From the NCBI GenBank assembly GCA_024231955.1, contig JAAEPZ010000033.1, forward strand, positions 1 to 64,000: 64,000 bases of DNA. Reading direction: 5' to 3'. The stretch's first letter is position 1, and each line of letters opens with the position of its first letter. The notes beneath the pieces are model-generated. The model saw only the letters and a list, made by a program, of their open reading frames with translations, was not told the DNA's origin and did not search any database. The translations under genes were made by a program, and so were the position numbers. Shown here piece after piece: positions 1-9,258 of this stretch. The stretch is from a bacterium. GTDB taxonomy: Bacteria; Krumholzibacteriota; Krumholzibacteriia; JACNKJ01.

Positions 1-2355
1 GTCGGCGGTCTCCGCCGCAATGGAAACGCCCGATTCCGCGTTTGCCGTCGACTCCTTGATCAGATCCGCCGTGTTGCGGGAGGCCTCGCCGGCGCGCTGC
101 GCCAGGTTCCGCACCTCCTCGGCAACCACCGCAAAGCCCTTGCCCGCATCTCCGGCCCGGGCGGCCTCAACCGCCGCGTTGAGCGCCAGCAGATTGGTCT
201 GGAAGGCGATGTCATCGATAGTCTTGTTGATCTTCGCCGTCTCATCCGATGAGTTCTTGATCCCCTCGATAGCCGTACTCAACCTAGCCATCGACCCCGT
301 ACCCCGGACGATCAGGTCGTTGGAATTCTGCATCTCACTATTGGCGCTCTGGGCGTTCTCGGAGTTGGTGCGGACCATTGAGGATATCTCCTCCAGAGAG
401 GCGGAGATCTCCTCTACCGAGGAGGCCTGCTCGCTCGATCCCTCGGCCAGGGTCTGACTCGATCCGGACACCTGGCCGGAAGCGTCCGCGATCTGCTTGG
501 CACCCTCACTGAGGCTTTGAATGATCCGATTGAGCGGCCCGGCGATGGAGCGGGCCAGAAGCAGCGCCAGGATGACGATACCCACAACACCGACCAATCC
601 GATGATCCCCACCAGAACGGTGATCGCACGGACCGAGGCGAACGCTTCGGATGAGTCGATCTTGGCGATCAATGACCAGTGATTGCCGAATACGTCAATC
701 GGAGCATAGGCTACTATCACATCGCTCCCGGCGCTGTCTTTGAAGATGTCGCTCGCCTTGGCATTGCTGGATGCCAGAGCGGACTCGATGTAGGGGGTAG
801 TGATGGTGCTCCCCACCGTGTATTTAGGATCCATTATCGACATGTCGGAGCGGAACTCGGATTGGCCATTGTCATTTCTCGTCACGAGATAGGTATATCC
901 GGTCTCCCCCATGCCGGATCGTTCGGTCATGATAGCGTTGATCCCCTCCTCGGAAAGCTGCAGCGCGACTACGACCTCCGCCTCTCCATCCAGGACAACC
1001 GGTTGAGCAACAAAGGCGCAGGGATCTCCATTACTGGGGGCATAGGGTGAATAATCGGCCATGGCGAAACTCCCGCTCTGCAGAGCTTCACGCACACATT
1101 CGCCCAGGCCGCTGCCGGAGTACTTGCCGTTCACCAGATTGGTTTGGTAGTCGGCCTCCTGGCAAACGGAGTAGAAGCAGAAGCCATCGGGATTGAGCAG
1201 GAACAGATCATAGTAGCCGTAGATGTTGCTGTACTTCTCGAAGAAATACTTGCCGTCATCATCCTTGGGACAGAAGGCTTCGGCCACGTCCATATCGGCG
1301 AGCAGACCCCACTCCAGATCCAGGAATTCGACACTGGTATAGGCCGAGAGCACGGGGTTGCCGTTGTAGTCCGGGACGACCCCGACATCCGTTTTGCCGG
1401 AGCATGCCGCCCGCGAGGCCTCTGTATTCACGCTGCCGCGCGACGGATCGCTGAATGAGGCCTTGACGGAGTGATAATCCGGATCCAGGTATGAATCGGA
1501 TCGCATCAGCTGATCCTGCCCCACGAGGTAGGTCTCTCCCGTTTCGCCGAGGCCGGAGCGATTGGTCATAATCTGGTTGATTTGGTCCAGAGGCAGCTGA
1601 ATGATTATCATCCCCGACATGCTGCCATCATCGTCCCGAATGGGCGCACCCATGAAACAGGCGGGATCACCGCCGCTGGGCGCATAGGGAGAAAAGTCCG
1701 CCACGGCGTTGCCGTTGGCGGCCTTGATCTTGCGCCAGACATTGGCCAGTCCGCTGTCTTTGAGGGGACCATGATTCAGGTTCGCGCCGATATCCGATTC
1801 CTTTGAGCAGGAGTACATGACGTGTCCGTGCTTAGCGCAAACCAGGAAGATGTCATAGACACCGCTTTCCTCGTAGAACTTGTGCACCGGCGAGCCGTAG
1901 TCGGCCCAGATGTCCTTATAGCTATCCGTAGTAACATCGTAGGCTTCATCCGACTTGGTATCCATCTCGATGTGGTAATCCCGGAGTTTGGTGTACAGCG
2001 TGGCCACTTCCTGGCTCCGGGCATAAGTCTCCACATCCAGAAAAGACCTACCCAAGTAGGTTTCGACCTGGATCTTCTTGATATCGCGCAGCGCCTCAAG
2101 TTTTGAGAAGGCCTCCTGACGCAGCGTGCCCACGGTTTCCACCAGAACAGCCATATCCCCTTCACGTTCATCAAAGAAACGTTCGACCTGCGCCTTCTTT
2201 ATCTCCCTCACCCCTTCGAGCTTGGCAAAGGCCTGCTCCTCCAGCGCAGTACTGGATTTCATCAAACTCACCGTGCTCACAATCGCAAAAGGTGTAATAC
2301 CTACGATTAGGAAAGCGGCGATGATCTTTGTGCTGAGTTTCATGTTCGATAACAT
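1..2355 (-). CDS. Methyl-accepting chemotaxis protein, C-terminus cut by window edge
   Basis: Transmembrane chemoreceptor that should signal to CheA/CheW. The frame stays open for 785 codons from 2355 to the window edge, so the C-terminal end is missing. A short N-terminus leads into TM1 (about residues 13-35). It is followed by a periplasmic region of about 530 residues holding two similar Cache-like units (repeated 'SPYAPS.GDP' and 'RSG.GETG.TYLV' motifs), TM2 (about 575-598), HAMP, and the start of the signalling helix. The conserved hairpin tip is visible as '[18 protein letters not shown]' near residue 725. The start at 2355 is chosen because a GAGGTG Shine-Dalgarno lies just upstream; the in-frame ATG at 2343 is too far from it. 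No che genes are in view. Family call is secure; the ligand is unknown. Confidence 0.93.
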   Translation of the reverse strand, partial: MLSNMKLSTKIIAAFLIVGITPFAIVSTVSLMKSSTALEEQAFAKLEGVREIKKAQVERFFDEREGDMAVLVETVGTLRQEAFSKLEALRDIKKIQVETYLGRSFLDVETYARSQEVATLYTKLRDYHIEMDTKSDEAYDVTTDSYKDIWADYGSPVHKFYEESGVYDIFLVCAKHGHVMYSCSKESDIGANLNHGPLKDSGLANVWRKIKAANGNAVADFSPYAPSGGDPACFMGAPIRDDDGSMSGMIIIQLPLDQINQIMTNRSGLGETGETYLVGQDQLMRSDSYLDPDYHSVKASFSDPSRGSVNTEASRAACSGKTDVGVVPDYNGNPVLSAYTSVEFLDLEWGLLADMDVAEAFCPKDDDGKYFFEKYSNIYGYYDLFLLNPDGFCFYSVCQEADYQTNLVNGKYSGSGLGECVREALQSGSFAMADYSPYAPSNGDPCAFVAQPVVLDGEAEVVVALQLSEEGINAIMTERSGMGETGYTYLVTRNDNGQSEFRSDMSIMDPKYTVGSTITTPYIESALASSNAKASDIFKDSAGSDVIVAYAPIDVFGNHWSLIAKIDSSEAFASVRAITVLVGIIGLVGVVGIVILALLLARSIAGPLNRIIQSLSEGAKQIADASGQVSGSSQTLAEGSSEQASSVEEISASLEEISSMVRTNSENAQSANSEMQNSNDLIVRGTGSMARLSTAIEGIKNSSDETAKINKTIDDIAFQTNLLALNAAVEAARAGDAGKGFAVVAEEVRNLAQRAGEASRNTADLIKESTANAESGVSIAAETAD

Positions 2356-2461
2356 TTCCCACCTCGGGTCGAATGTGCGTTCATTGGGTATTGAGTCGGA
2401 AATATTAGGAGCAGTCCCAAAACGGACCTTTTTTTCATTCCTGACACTTCGCAGTTGTTGC

Positions 2462-2477
2462 GTTGCACTCCTGCAAC
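2462..2477. repeat. Short inverted repeat upstream of the chemoreceptor
   Basis: GTTGCA and TGCAAC arms with a 4-base spacer lie about 110 bp before the chemoreceptor start, between it and the porin terminator. It could be a regulator site, but nothing else supports that. A dyad this short can occur by chance. Confidence 0.25.
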
Positions 2478-2530
2478 CTTCGTCTGGTTGTCGGGCTAAT
2501 CGGAATGAAACTTTAGAGATTACCATTATT

Positions 2531-2556
2531 AAAAACGACGCTCCGAATGGAGCGCC
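2531..2556 (-). terminator. Rho-independent terminator of the porin gene
   Basis: On the minus strand a CGCTCC-ATTC-GGAGCG hairpin is followed by a run of five T. It lies about 45 bp past the porin stop codon, the expected place for transcription to end. Confidence 0.75.
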
Positions 2557-2600
2557 TTCTCGTTTATCATACCTGAATTTATCCGACGGAGTGTGCCGGG

Positions 2601-3644
2601 TCAGAACGTGTAGGTCATCTCGAATGCGACGGACGTGGTGGAGGTTTTCGGCTCACCATCGGAATCGGCATAGATCTCTTCGCTGGAGGAATCGATCCTG
2701 AACTCGATCAGGGCGCCCATTCCGTCGCCAAGGACAAAGGTTGGGGCGAACGTCATGGCGGTCCAGGTCTGGGCGACATCCTCACCGTCCACATCGACTG
2801 CTCCGAAGGCATACATGTCCGTGTCATCGAACCAGTCATACCGTCCGGTGAAGCCCACAAAATCGTTGAAGTCGTAGTGGAACATGGCCATGAAACCCTT
2901 CCATTGCCATTCGGTATCCGCACCTTGCTCAACCTTGCCGATATTGAATTCGCCACCGATAAGCAGATTGTCGACGGCATCGATGGTCAGATCGAAGTCG
3001 AAGATCGTTCGCTTGAGATCCGGGTCCTCGTCGGTGAACTCCGTGCCCATAATTGCGGAGGCGCCGAGAACACCAAAGTCCTCCATGGCGTAGGCTAAAT
3101 GTCCACCCAGGGTAGCGGGACTGCTGGAGATGACATTGTTGTCCCAGCCGTTGACGAAATAGGCAGATCCGCTGAAACCGTTCTCAAGCTCGGTGCTGAC
3201 CATGATGCCGGAGAGATTGCCGGGGAGACCATGATCGTAGACCAACGCGTGGGAGAACTGATACATGTCCGGGGCATCCATGAATTCGAACCCGATCGGT
3301 GCGTTGAAGCGTCCGAACGTGAATGTCAGGCCTTCGATGGTCTGACAATTGTAGGACAGGAAGGCCTGTTCAACGATGATCTCCCAGGGATCGGAATTAT
3401 CCTCCGTAGGGGTGCCGTAAACCCAATCCAGATCCGCCCTGACCGCACCATCTTCACCAACTGTGCGCTCAATGTCGAACTCAACGCAATCGAGGCTGAA
3501 GGTATCAACCTTATCATCGAGGTTGCCTGAGTAGCTGGCATCCACGAAACCCGAGAATGTGACATCGTTCTCCGCCCAGGCAATCATGCTGAAGCTCAGG
3601 GCCAGAGCCACCATCAGCATTACTCTACAGATCTTGGCAATCAT
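2601..3644 (-). CDS. Outer-membrane porin, BBP2/OmpL-like beta-barrel
   Basis: Predicted outer-membrane beta-barrel channel. A signal peptide (about residues 1-23, ending 'SMIAWAE') is followed by alternating amphipathic strands, and the chain ends in an aromatic residue ('FEMTYTF'), typical of barrels inserted by BamA. The stretch with '[13 protein letters not shown]', '[14 protein letters not shown]' and 'LSGIMVS' resembles the 'putative beta-barrel porin-2' family. The open frame continues upstream to 3776. I place the start at 3644 because the signal peptide begins there and AGAGGA precedes that ATG. It is monocistronic, with its own terminator. The solute is unknown. Confidence 0.8.
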   Translation of the reverse strand: MIAKICRVMLMVALALSFSMIAWAENDVTFSGFVDASYSGNLDDKVDTFSLDCVEFDIERTVGEDGAVRADLDWVYGTPTEDNSDPWEIIVEQAFLSYNCQTIEGLTFTFGRFNAPIGFEFMDAPDMYQFSHALVYDHGLPGNLSGIMVSTELENGFSGSAYFVNGWDNNVISSSPATLGGHLAYAMEDFGVLGASAIMGTEFTDEDPDLKRTIFDFDLTIDAVDNLLIGGEFNIGKVEQGADTEWQWKGFMAMFHYDFNDFVGFTGRYDWFDDTDMYAFGAVDVDGEDVAQTWTAMTFAPTFVLGDGMGALIEFRIDSSSEEIYADSDGEPKTSTTSVAFEMTYTF

Positions 3645-3764
3645 AGTTTTTCCTCTCATTGCATGTAATCGTCCCTGCAACATTAGGATTGCCGCAGGCC
3701 CCCTCTTTGCATTTTTGCAACACAAAGGTAGCACTATTGCCCGATTTGTCCATAGGAAACATAA

Positions 3765-3796
3765 AGAACCCCGCAACCGTTGATGATTGCGAGGTT
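3765..3796 (-). terminator. Rho-independent terminator after the 1586-residue C25 peptidase
   Basis: On the minus strand CCTCGCAA and TTGCGGGG form a GC-rich stem, followed by a T-rich tail (TTCTTTAT). It lies 27 bp beyond the stop codon at 3823. Confidence 0.75.
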
Positions 3797-3822
3797 TATT
3801 GATAAATGCCGAATTCGGGATT

Positions 3823-6800
3823 CTACTTGATAAGCATCATCTTTCTGGTCTCCACCACATCTCCAACCCTCAAACGGGCGAAATAGACCGAACTCGCCAT
3901 TTTGTGCCCTTGATCGTCACATCCCCGCCAGCTGCGCCGATAGTCACCAGGTGCCAGTTTTTCGTCAATCAGAACCCGGATGCGCCGCCCGCTGACATCA
4001 AAAATGCTCAACTCGACCCGTTGTGTCTCATCGCCACCAACCACGAAACGGATGTTGGTGACGGGATTGAACGGATTGGGCCAGTTGGGATCAAGGCGGA
4101 CCGCCGCCAGCACCTCCGGCAGCTCATCATCAACACTCACTATCCAGTCCAGCGATCCGTAGTTTCCGGTGCGCTTCTGATCATGCATGAAGGTATACCA
4201 GGGCGCCGTTTCAGGGTCGAACACCGTACCGGTCTCCCACAGGAAGACGACTTTATTCCAGCCGACCGCCAGAATGTCGAGCAACCCGTCCTCGTCCACG
4301 TCCATGATGGTCGGTGTGGCGCGCATCCAGTCACCGGTCACCATCGGGAAACCGCCGACGGTGGTTCCATCGTGATGCCAGGCGTTGATGGCACCATCCT
4401 CATCGCCGACTATAATTTCCAGCGCTCCATCGCCATCGATGTCGACGATCACCGGTGAGGCCTGAGTGTAGGAAACCAGCACCTGGGGCCAACCCGGGAG
4501 GAAGGTGCCGTCCGCATCAATCACGGCAATGTCCATGTGCTCCGATGAGCGATTGGCGCAACTGACGATTTCGGGGTAACCGTCATCGTCAAAGTCAGCC
4601 AGGGAGGGTGTAGGCGACATCTGGCTGACATTGTTGTTGAACCAGTGGATCGGCCAACCCTCCGCCAGTGTACCGTCGTGATTCAGCATATAGAGGGAAT
4701 CGTTCTCGCAGGCGAAGATGATTTCCAGCTCATCGTCGCCATCAACATCGCCGAGTACAGGGCTCGAGAAGATCCCTCTGTGCTCCGTGGAGTGATAGGG
4801 GGTGGTGAAGGGGAAACCCATCACCGGATGTCCATCCTCGCGCCAGGAATAGACAACACCCGTTGCGGAGCAGAAGACAGGCTCCATCTTGTCATCGCCA
4901 TTGATGTCGCCGAACGCAACAGAGGAGCGGGGCCAACCGCCCAATCCGGTTTTGTAGATGCCCTGCGTCTCGGGATTCCCGTCACCATTGCGCACTTCGG
5001 TACCATCATGATGCCAGGCATTCATGATACCGCCCACATCGGCGACGAAGATCTCCATATCACCATCGCCGTCGATATCACCCAGCGTGGGCGTACCCCA
5101 GATACCGTATCCGCTGGGATATCCGATGGGGCGAGGCCAGCCCGGTGCGGGGGTCGCAATGCAGCCATTCTCCGTATCGGTGAATTCGAATACGATGACC
5201 TCACCCGTATTCCAGCTGCCGGCCACGATCTCAACGCCGGGGCTGTCGGTGAGATCCGTTGCGCTGAGCGAACAGAAGAAACGCTCTCCGACAGCGGAGG
5301 CGGGTCCGATTGTATCCGGATCGAGATCGCCATCACCAAGCTCGGAGCCGTCCAGATTGAATGCGTAGAGTAGATCGCTACCGATGATTATCTCATAGGT
5401 GCTGTCGCCGTTGACATCGGCGACAACAGGCGTACTCGGCGTCTCCTGCCCCAGATAGACCGGCCAGCCCGACTTGGAGCCCAGATTGGAGATGACCGAC
5501 GTCGAGTCAGACAAACCACCGACCAATCCGCCGGAGGAGATCGCCTGAACGCGATACCAGTACTGAGTATAGGAGTCGAGATCATCATCTTCATATGTGC
5601 TGTGAGGAACAACGTGACGCGAGACCTCCTCGTATGGCCCGTCGGGCGCGTCCGCCCTGTGAACGACATACCCGGCATTGTTGCCTCCGCCCGGAGACGT
5701 CCACTCCAGAACCATCTTGTCGGGCTGGGTCGTGAAGACGAAAGAGGGCCCCTCCGTCATATCCGCAGGATAGAGCAGACTGAACTCGATCGTTTCGGTA
5801 TACCCGTAGGCATCGATCAACTGCAGTTCGAGCATGGGCTCTTCGGGTCCGACACATTGAACGACGAAATTGCAGGGGCCGATACCGACCGCAAGCGGTG
5901 GTGTCGTTCCGAATTCCAGGTCGGTGTAAAGGATAGACAGCCCACTGCCCTCCGGTGCCGAGAGAACCGGGGTTATTCCGTAACCGGCGCCTCGGCCCTC
6001 GTTGGCAAGCCAGAGCGGCACCACGATGATCTCCCCAATCTCCATCAATCCATTGTTGTTGCCGCTGGTGCTGTCGTCGATCAGAGTACGGTGCAACCGG
6101 TGTAGCGGCGCTGCGGCTTCCAGAAAGAACTCCTCCTGGAAAACACCCTCGTCCGTGGTGATCTCAACGAGGAAAGGGATGATCTCGTCATCCGGCACAT
6201 TGCCCAGTTCAACCAGGAAGGAGTCGCTGCAGGCGGCACTCCCCTGGACGGCGATATCGGGAAATGCCGCGAAGGGGTCATGAATCGTCACAGCCGCATG
6301 TTCGCTCGTGAGCATGACGCCGACATTGTGTGCGTCAGAACCGGCAGCGTTGGCGAGAGAGAGGCCCAGTTCGAAGGTCTCCCCCCTGTCGGGGATGCCA
6401 TTGTCGAGGAAAGCTCCAGCCACCTCGCCGGTCGCATGCAGACCGGTGTCGACAATCGAGAGCAGGGGAGTCGAATCGATGTATGATGAGAAGATGTAAT
6501 TCTGAGACCAGGTATCCCTTTTACTGGTGTTTATCGAATAGAAACCGGGCGACTCGGCCTTGAGCGTGAACTCCACCTGCCCCAGTTCGTCGGTGACGGC
6601 ACTCTGAATGTCCTCGGTAAGTTTGAAGATCGTGACCAGTACGCCGGGAACCGCATTGTCGTCGGAATCGGAGATCGTGATGGTGCAGGTCTCGGTATGC
6701 AGATTAACCGAATTCGGGTAATCCACCGTCAATGTCTCCAGCCGGGCATAGTGCAGCCAACTGCTGGGATCGGCCAGAAGCGTAAAGGTTGAATGAGCCC

Positions 6801-8583
6801 AGCGATAACCACCCTCGACATGCGTTTCGGGTTCGAGTGAATTCAGCCCTGCCGTATAGACCTCCCCCAGGCTCAACGAGCTGTCGGAATAGAGAATATT
6901 GAAGAATGCGTCCATGTAGGTGCCGCTGAATGTGGGGAAGGTTTCACGAGTGGAGCCGATAACGGACGAAGCCCCGCCATCGGGGTTCTTCAGGAAGGCC
7001 TCGGCGATGCAGGAATAATCGAAGGCGGCGGCAGTGCAGTTGACCATGTACAGCAGGAAACTCCTGTTGCCGTTGTCCAGTTCACCCACCATCGTGGCAT
7101 CCAGGCTGCCATCGCCGACACTCATCGTCTGTCGCGCTCCATGGCCGTTGTGCAGAACCACACCATACCCGTTCGCCATGGAATCGAGAGCAGCCTGACG
7201 GGTCAAATCCTCGGAGTAGGGATAGTCATAGTAGTTCTCATAAAGGGCCGTGATCGCGTTTCGTTCATCCGTGCTGCTGACGATGACGTTATCGCAGAAC
7301 TGGGCGCCATCATATATTATCGCCTGACCCGGGATCCACTCGGAGGGGAAGAGCACTTCACCCAGCATAAGAATGCGATCATGATAGGAATCGCCGATAC
7401 AGTCCTGGTAGCGTTTGGACTTGCCCAGCAGAGCAGCGCACTCACTTCGGGTTGAGGCCGGCAGACGCCCGACAATGACCTCGGGCAGAAAATCGGTCTG
7501 ATCATCATCACCATGCCCCCCCAAGTCGAGAGCCTCGCCCCAGTTATTGTCATGATCGGCGTTCCAGTCGCCATCCAGGCAACCGTAGTAGAGATCCGTA
7601 GGTGAGAGTGCGAATGGGGAGAAGATCTCGGTATAGACATAGCGCGGCGGTATCTGATCGGAATCTCCAACCAGCAGCAGGTACTTGATCCCCCATTTTT
7701 CATAAGCGTCAATCACGAAGTTACGGATCATCTCGGGCCGATCGCTGCCATGGGGGTAATGGGTCGAGATCCATTCGACCGTACGGATCGCGGTCGGGAT
7801 TCCCATTCTGGTCTTGGCCTCGGCAAAGTCTTCGCAGAGATCGACCATGGAATCGATGGTCACGATCACCATCTCCACCAGGCTGCCTTCGATGTTGGGT
7901 ATCTCCATGGGGAAATCCTCACCACCGACGGCGCGATCAAAGATACCGGTCGCCGTAGAGGTGAGCGGCAGCAGTTCGGGATTGAGCAAACGTCCCTGGA
8001 GCCCCCTAAGGACCCGCTCCCGCAAAGGAAATTCGGGATGCTCCGACGATCGCTTATCGATAACGGCTGTAGCGGACTCCGTATGGAGCCGCAGCGAGGC
8101 CCCCTTGAGGCCGAAAAGGTCTCCATCCGAAATGCGCAGCGGAATCACGGTGATCGCCTGAACTGTCTGGCCATGCAGAGTTCGCGGATCCGAAATCTTC
8201 ACAACATAATCAGCGTTCAGCAGCGGCTCACCGCCGCGGATAACGGTCTCCCGCCCTTCGTCACCAATCAGAGGCAGGGTCCGGGGCATGCGGACATCCG
8301 TGCATAGCAACTCCTCGTTGCGGTCGAACAGATCTGCCGCAGCAATCCTCTCGCCGTCATCCAGAAGCCACCACCATGTGACTTTGGGTGCATCTGCCCG
8401 ATCGGTCTCCGGCGAGTCGACGACGGCGGAGAGCAGACGACCCGATGGCGTTGCGGGATTCCAGGCCGCCGTCAACGGCAGAACGATCTCGGCTTCGGTT
8501 GCATGAAGCGGCGAAACGAAAGATGTATGGAGGAGCAATGTCAAAGTAATCAGCAGAAGAGCAGGGTACACTCGGAGCTGCAT
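3823..8583 (-). CDS. Secreted C25 (gingipain-like) cysteine peptidase with FG-GAP-like repeats and C-terminal sorting domain
   Basis: Large secreted cysteine peptidase. A signal peptide covers about residues 1-29. The C25 catalytic domain spans roughly 200-630: 'YLLLVGDSDQIPP', the catalytic His in 'LHNGHGARQ' (about 478) and the nucleophile Cys in 'VNCTAAAFD' (about 514). Next come an Ig-like/CARDB-like region, a fibronectin type III-like domain (about 945-1040), and a run of FG-GAP/VCBS-like repeats (about 1050-1480, repeated 'GDIDGDGDMEIF' type motifs) that would form a beta-propeller. The last 85 residues are a FlgD-like sorting domain ('NWPNPFNPVTNIRF', 'SGRRIR', 'RKMMLIK'). AAGGAT precedes the ATG. 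Cleavage specificity is unknown. At 1586 residues it is longer than typical gingipains because of the repeats. Confidence 0.88.
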   Translation of the reverse strand: MQLRVYPALLLITLTLLLHTSFVSPLHATEAEIVLPLTAAWNPATPSGRLLSAVVDSPETDRADAPKVTWWWLLDDGERIAAADLFDRNEELLCTDVRMPRTLPLIGDEGRETVIRGGEPLLNADYVVKISDPRTLHGQTVQAITVIPLRISDGDLFGLKGASLRLHTESATAVIDKRSSEHPEFPLRERVLRGLQGRLLNPELLPLTSTATGIFDRAVGGEDFPMEIPNIEGSLVEMVIVTIDSMVDLCEDFAEAKTRMGIPTAIRTVEWISTHYPHGSDRPEMIRNFVIDAYEKWGIKYLLLVGDSDQIPPRYVYTEIFSPFALSPTDLYYGCLDGDWNADHDNNWGEALDLGGHGDDDQTDFLPEVIVGRLPASTRSECAALLGKSKRYQDCIGDSYHDRILMLGEVLFPSEWIPGQAIIYDGAQFCDNVIVSSTDERNAITALYENYYDYPYSEDLTRQAALDSMANGYGVVLHNGHGARQTMSVGDGSLDATMVGELDNGNRSFLLYMVNCTAAAFDYSCIAEAFLKNPDGGASSVIGSTRETFPTFSGTYMDAFFNILYSDSSLSLGEVYTAGLNSLEPETHVEGGYRWAHSTFTLLADPSSWLHYARLETLTVDYPNSVNLHTETCTITISDSDDNAVPGVLVTIFKLTEDIQSAVTDELGQVEFTLKAESPGFYSINTSKRDTWSQNYIFSSYIDSTPLLSIVDTGLHATGEVAGAFLDNGIPDRGETFELGLSLANAAGSDAHNVGVMLTSEHAAVTIHDPFAAFPDIAVQGSAACSDSFLVELGNVPDDEIIPFLVEITTDEGVFQEEFFLEAAAPLHRLHRTLIDDSTSGNNNGLMEIGEIIVVPLWLANEGRGAGYGITPVLSAPEGSGLSILYTDLEFGTTPPLAVGIGPCNFVVQCVGPEEPMLELQLIDAYGYTETIEFSLLYPADMTEGPSFVFTTQPDKMVLEWTSPGGGNNAGYVVHRADAPDGPYEEVSRHVVPHSTYEDDDLDSYTQYWYRVQAISSGGLVGGLSDSTSVISNLGSKSGWPVYLGQETPSTPVVADVNGDSTYEIIIGSDLLYAFNLDGSELGDGDLDPDTIGPASAVGERFFCSLSATDLTDSPGVEIVAGSWNTGEVIVFEFTDTENGCIATPAPGWPRPIGYPSGYGIWGTPTLGDIDGDGDMEIFVADVGGIMNAWHHDGTEVRNGDGNPETQGIYKTGLGGWPRSSVAFGDINGDDKMEPVFCSATGVVYSWREDGHPVMGFPFTTPYHSTEHRGIFSSPVLGDVDGDDELEIIFACENDSLYMLNHDGTLAEGWPIHWFNNNVSQMSPTPSLADFDDDGYPEIVSCANRSSEHMDIAVIDADGTFLPGWPQVLVSYTQASPVIVDIDGDGALEIIVGDEDGAINAWHHDGTTVGGFPMVTGDWMRATPTIMDVDEDGLLDILAVGWNKVVFLWETGTVFDPETAPWYTFMHDQKRTGNYGSLDWIVSVDDELPEVLAAVRLDPNWPNPFNPVTNIRFVVGGDETQRVELSIFDVSGRRIRVLIDEKLAPGDYRRSWRGCDDQGHKMASSVYFARLRVGDVVETRKMMLIK

Positions 8584-9002
8584 AGTGATCCTTTTCCTAA
8601 ATTGTTCTTACATATCTGAATGAGTTTCAATTATACCATATTCGATGATCCCATGTCCGAGACCATTTCATCATTTTCGCACCCACCGACGACCGCCCCG
8701 CTAACCTGCAGTACCTCTACATGTTACAACCCTCCCTCACCGACATGACCTTCATACTTCCGAAGTGGCTTGCGGATCCGGGGATGCTTTGACCGGAGCT
8801 CGGAAGGGTATATCCTGCCCGAAAAGCCGTGATCGTACCGCAGAGTCGCCTGCCCCTTCCCGTTCATCCCCGTTCGATTCGGTGTGCATAATTTACGGGT
8901 AACGCCCCCGATTCATAATGGGGGCAATGAATCGCAACACCCGATCGGATCGTCGGGTGCCGTAGCGAGCACAAGCACAATGGTCTTCCGGGAAGGGGTC
9001 CG
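8584..9002. other. Intergenic region without a supported gene
   Basis: About 420 bp between the divergent C25 peptidase and small-protein genes. It holds the peptidase promoter at 8630-8659 and a hairpin (CACCCGA / TCGGGTG, 8938-8959) about 45 bp before the small gene. I see no coding signal or RNA gene in the rest. Confidence 0.5.
8630..8659 (-). promoter_or_regulatory. Candidate sigma70-type promoter of the 1586-residue peptidase
   Basis: Minus-strand CGGACA (8654-8659), an 18-base spacer and a perfect TATAAT (8630-8635) lie about 45 bp upstream of the ATG at 8583. The -10 box is convincing; the -35 box is weak. Confidence 0.5.
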
Positions 9003-9215
9003 ATGTCCTCATTCGTCATCAATTTCATGAACGAGTCCAAAAGCAATTTCCAGGGCAAGGTGCGCCATGTCGGCAGCGGTGAGGAGATCAGCTTCGCGAC
9101 GGTTATGGAACTGCTCAATTTTTTCGAGGAGATGACGCTCGGCAGCGAAATCGGCATCGCCGGCAGTCTGAGCAAGGGTGTGGAGAGTGCCGAAACCAAA
9201 GAGGCGGGTGAGTAA
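9003..9215 (+). CDS. Small conserved-looking protein of unknown function (70 aa)
   Basis: A soluble 70-residue protein with 'FQGKVRHVGSGEEISF' followed by 'LLNFFEEM'. I recall this pattern, 'F.G.V.H..SGE...F....L..FL', from small hypothetical proteins in other GC-rich bacteria, but I cannot name the family or give it a function. A GAAGGGG purine stretch precedes the ATG, and the codons mostly end in G or C. The antisense frame across the same bases looks like a shadow. Its stop codon lies inside the loop of a strong hairpin shared with the convergent gene at 9259. Function unknown. Confidence 0.6.
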   Translation: MSSFVINFMNESKSNFQGKVRHVGSGEEISFATVMELLNFFEEMTLGSEIGIAGSLSKGVESAETKEAGE

Positions 9216-9227
9216 CTCACCCGCCTC
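9201..9227 (-). terminator. Perfect 12-bp hairpin between convergent genes, with a stop codon in its loop
   Basis: Arms GAGGCGGGTGAG (9201-9212) and CTCACCCGCCTC (9216-9227) pair perfectly. The three loop bases, TAA, are the stop codon of the small plus-strand gene. On the minus strand the stem is followed by a T-rich tract (TTTGGTTTC), so it best serves as terminator for the gene at 9259-11508. It may also end or stabilise the plus-strand mRNA. Confidence 0.7.
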
Positions 9228-9258
9228 CCGGTAAGATGTCATCAGATCAGGATCGGCC

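Noticed and set aside
4150..5440. Internal repeats in the C25 peptidase considered as a DNA repeat array
   Set aside because: They are FG-GAP-like protein repeats with diverged DNA, not CRISPR or tandem DNA repeats.
9009..9242. 77-codon minus-strand frame over the small gene at 9003
   Set aside because: No ribosome-binding site, and the opposite frame has a better start and a protein-like pattern. It also crosses the terminator hairpin.
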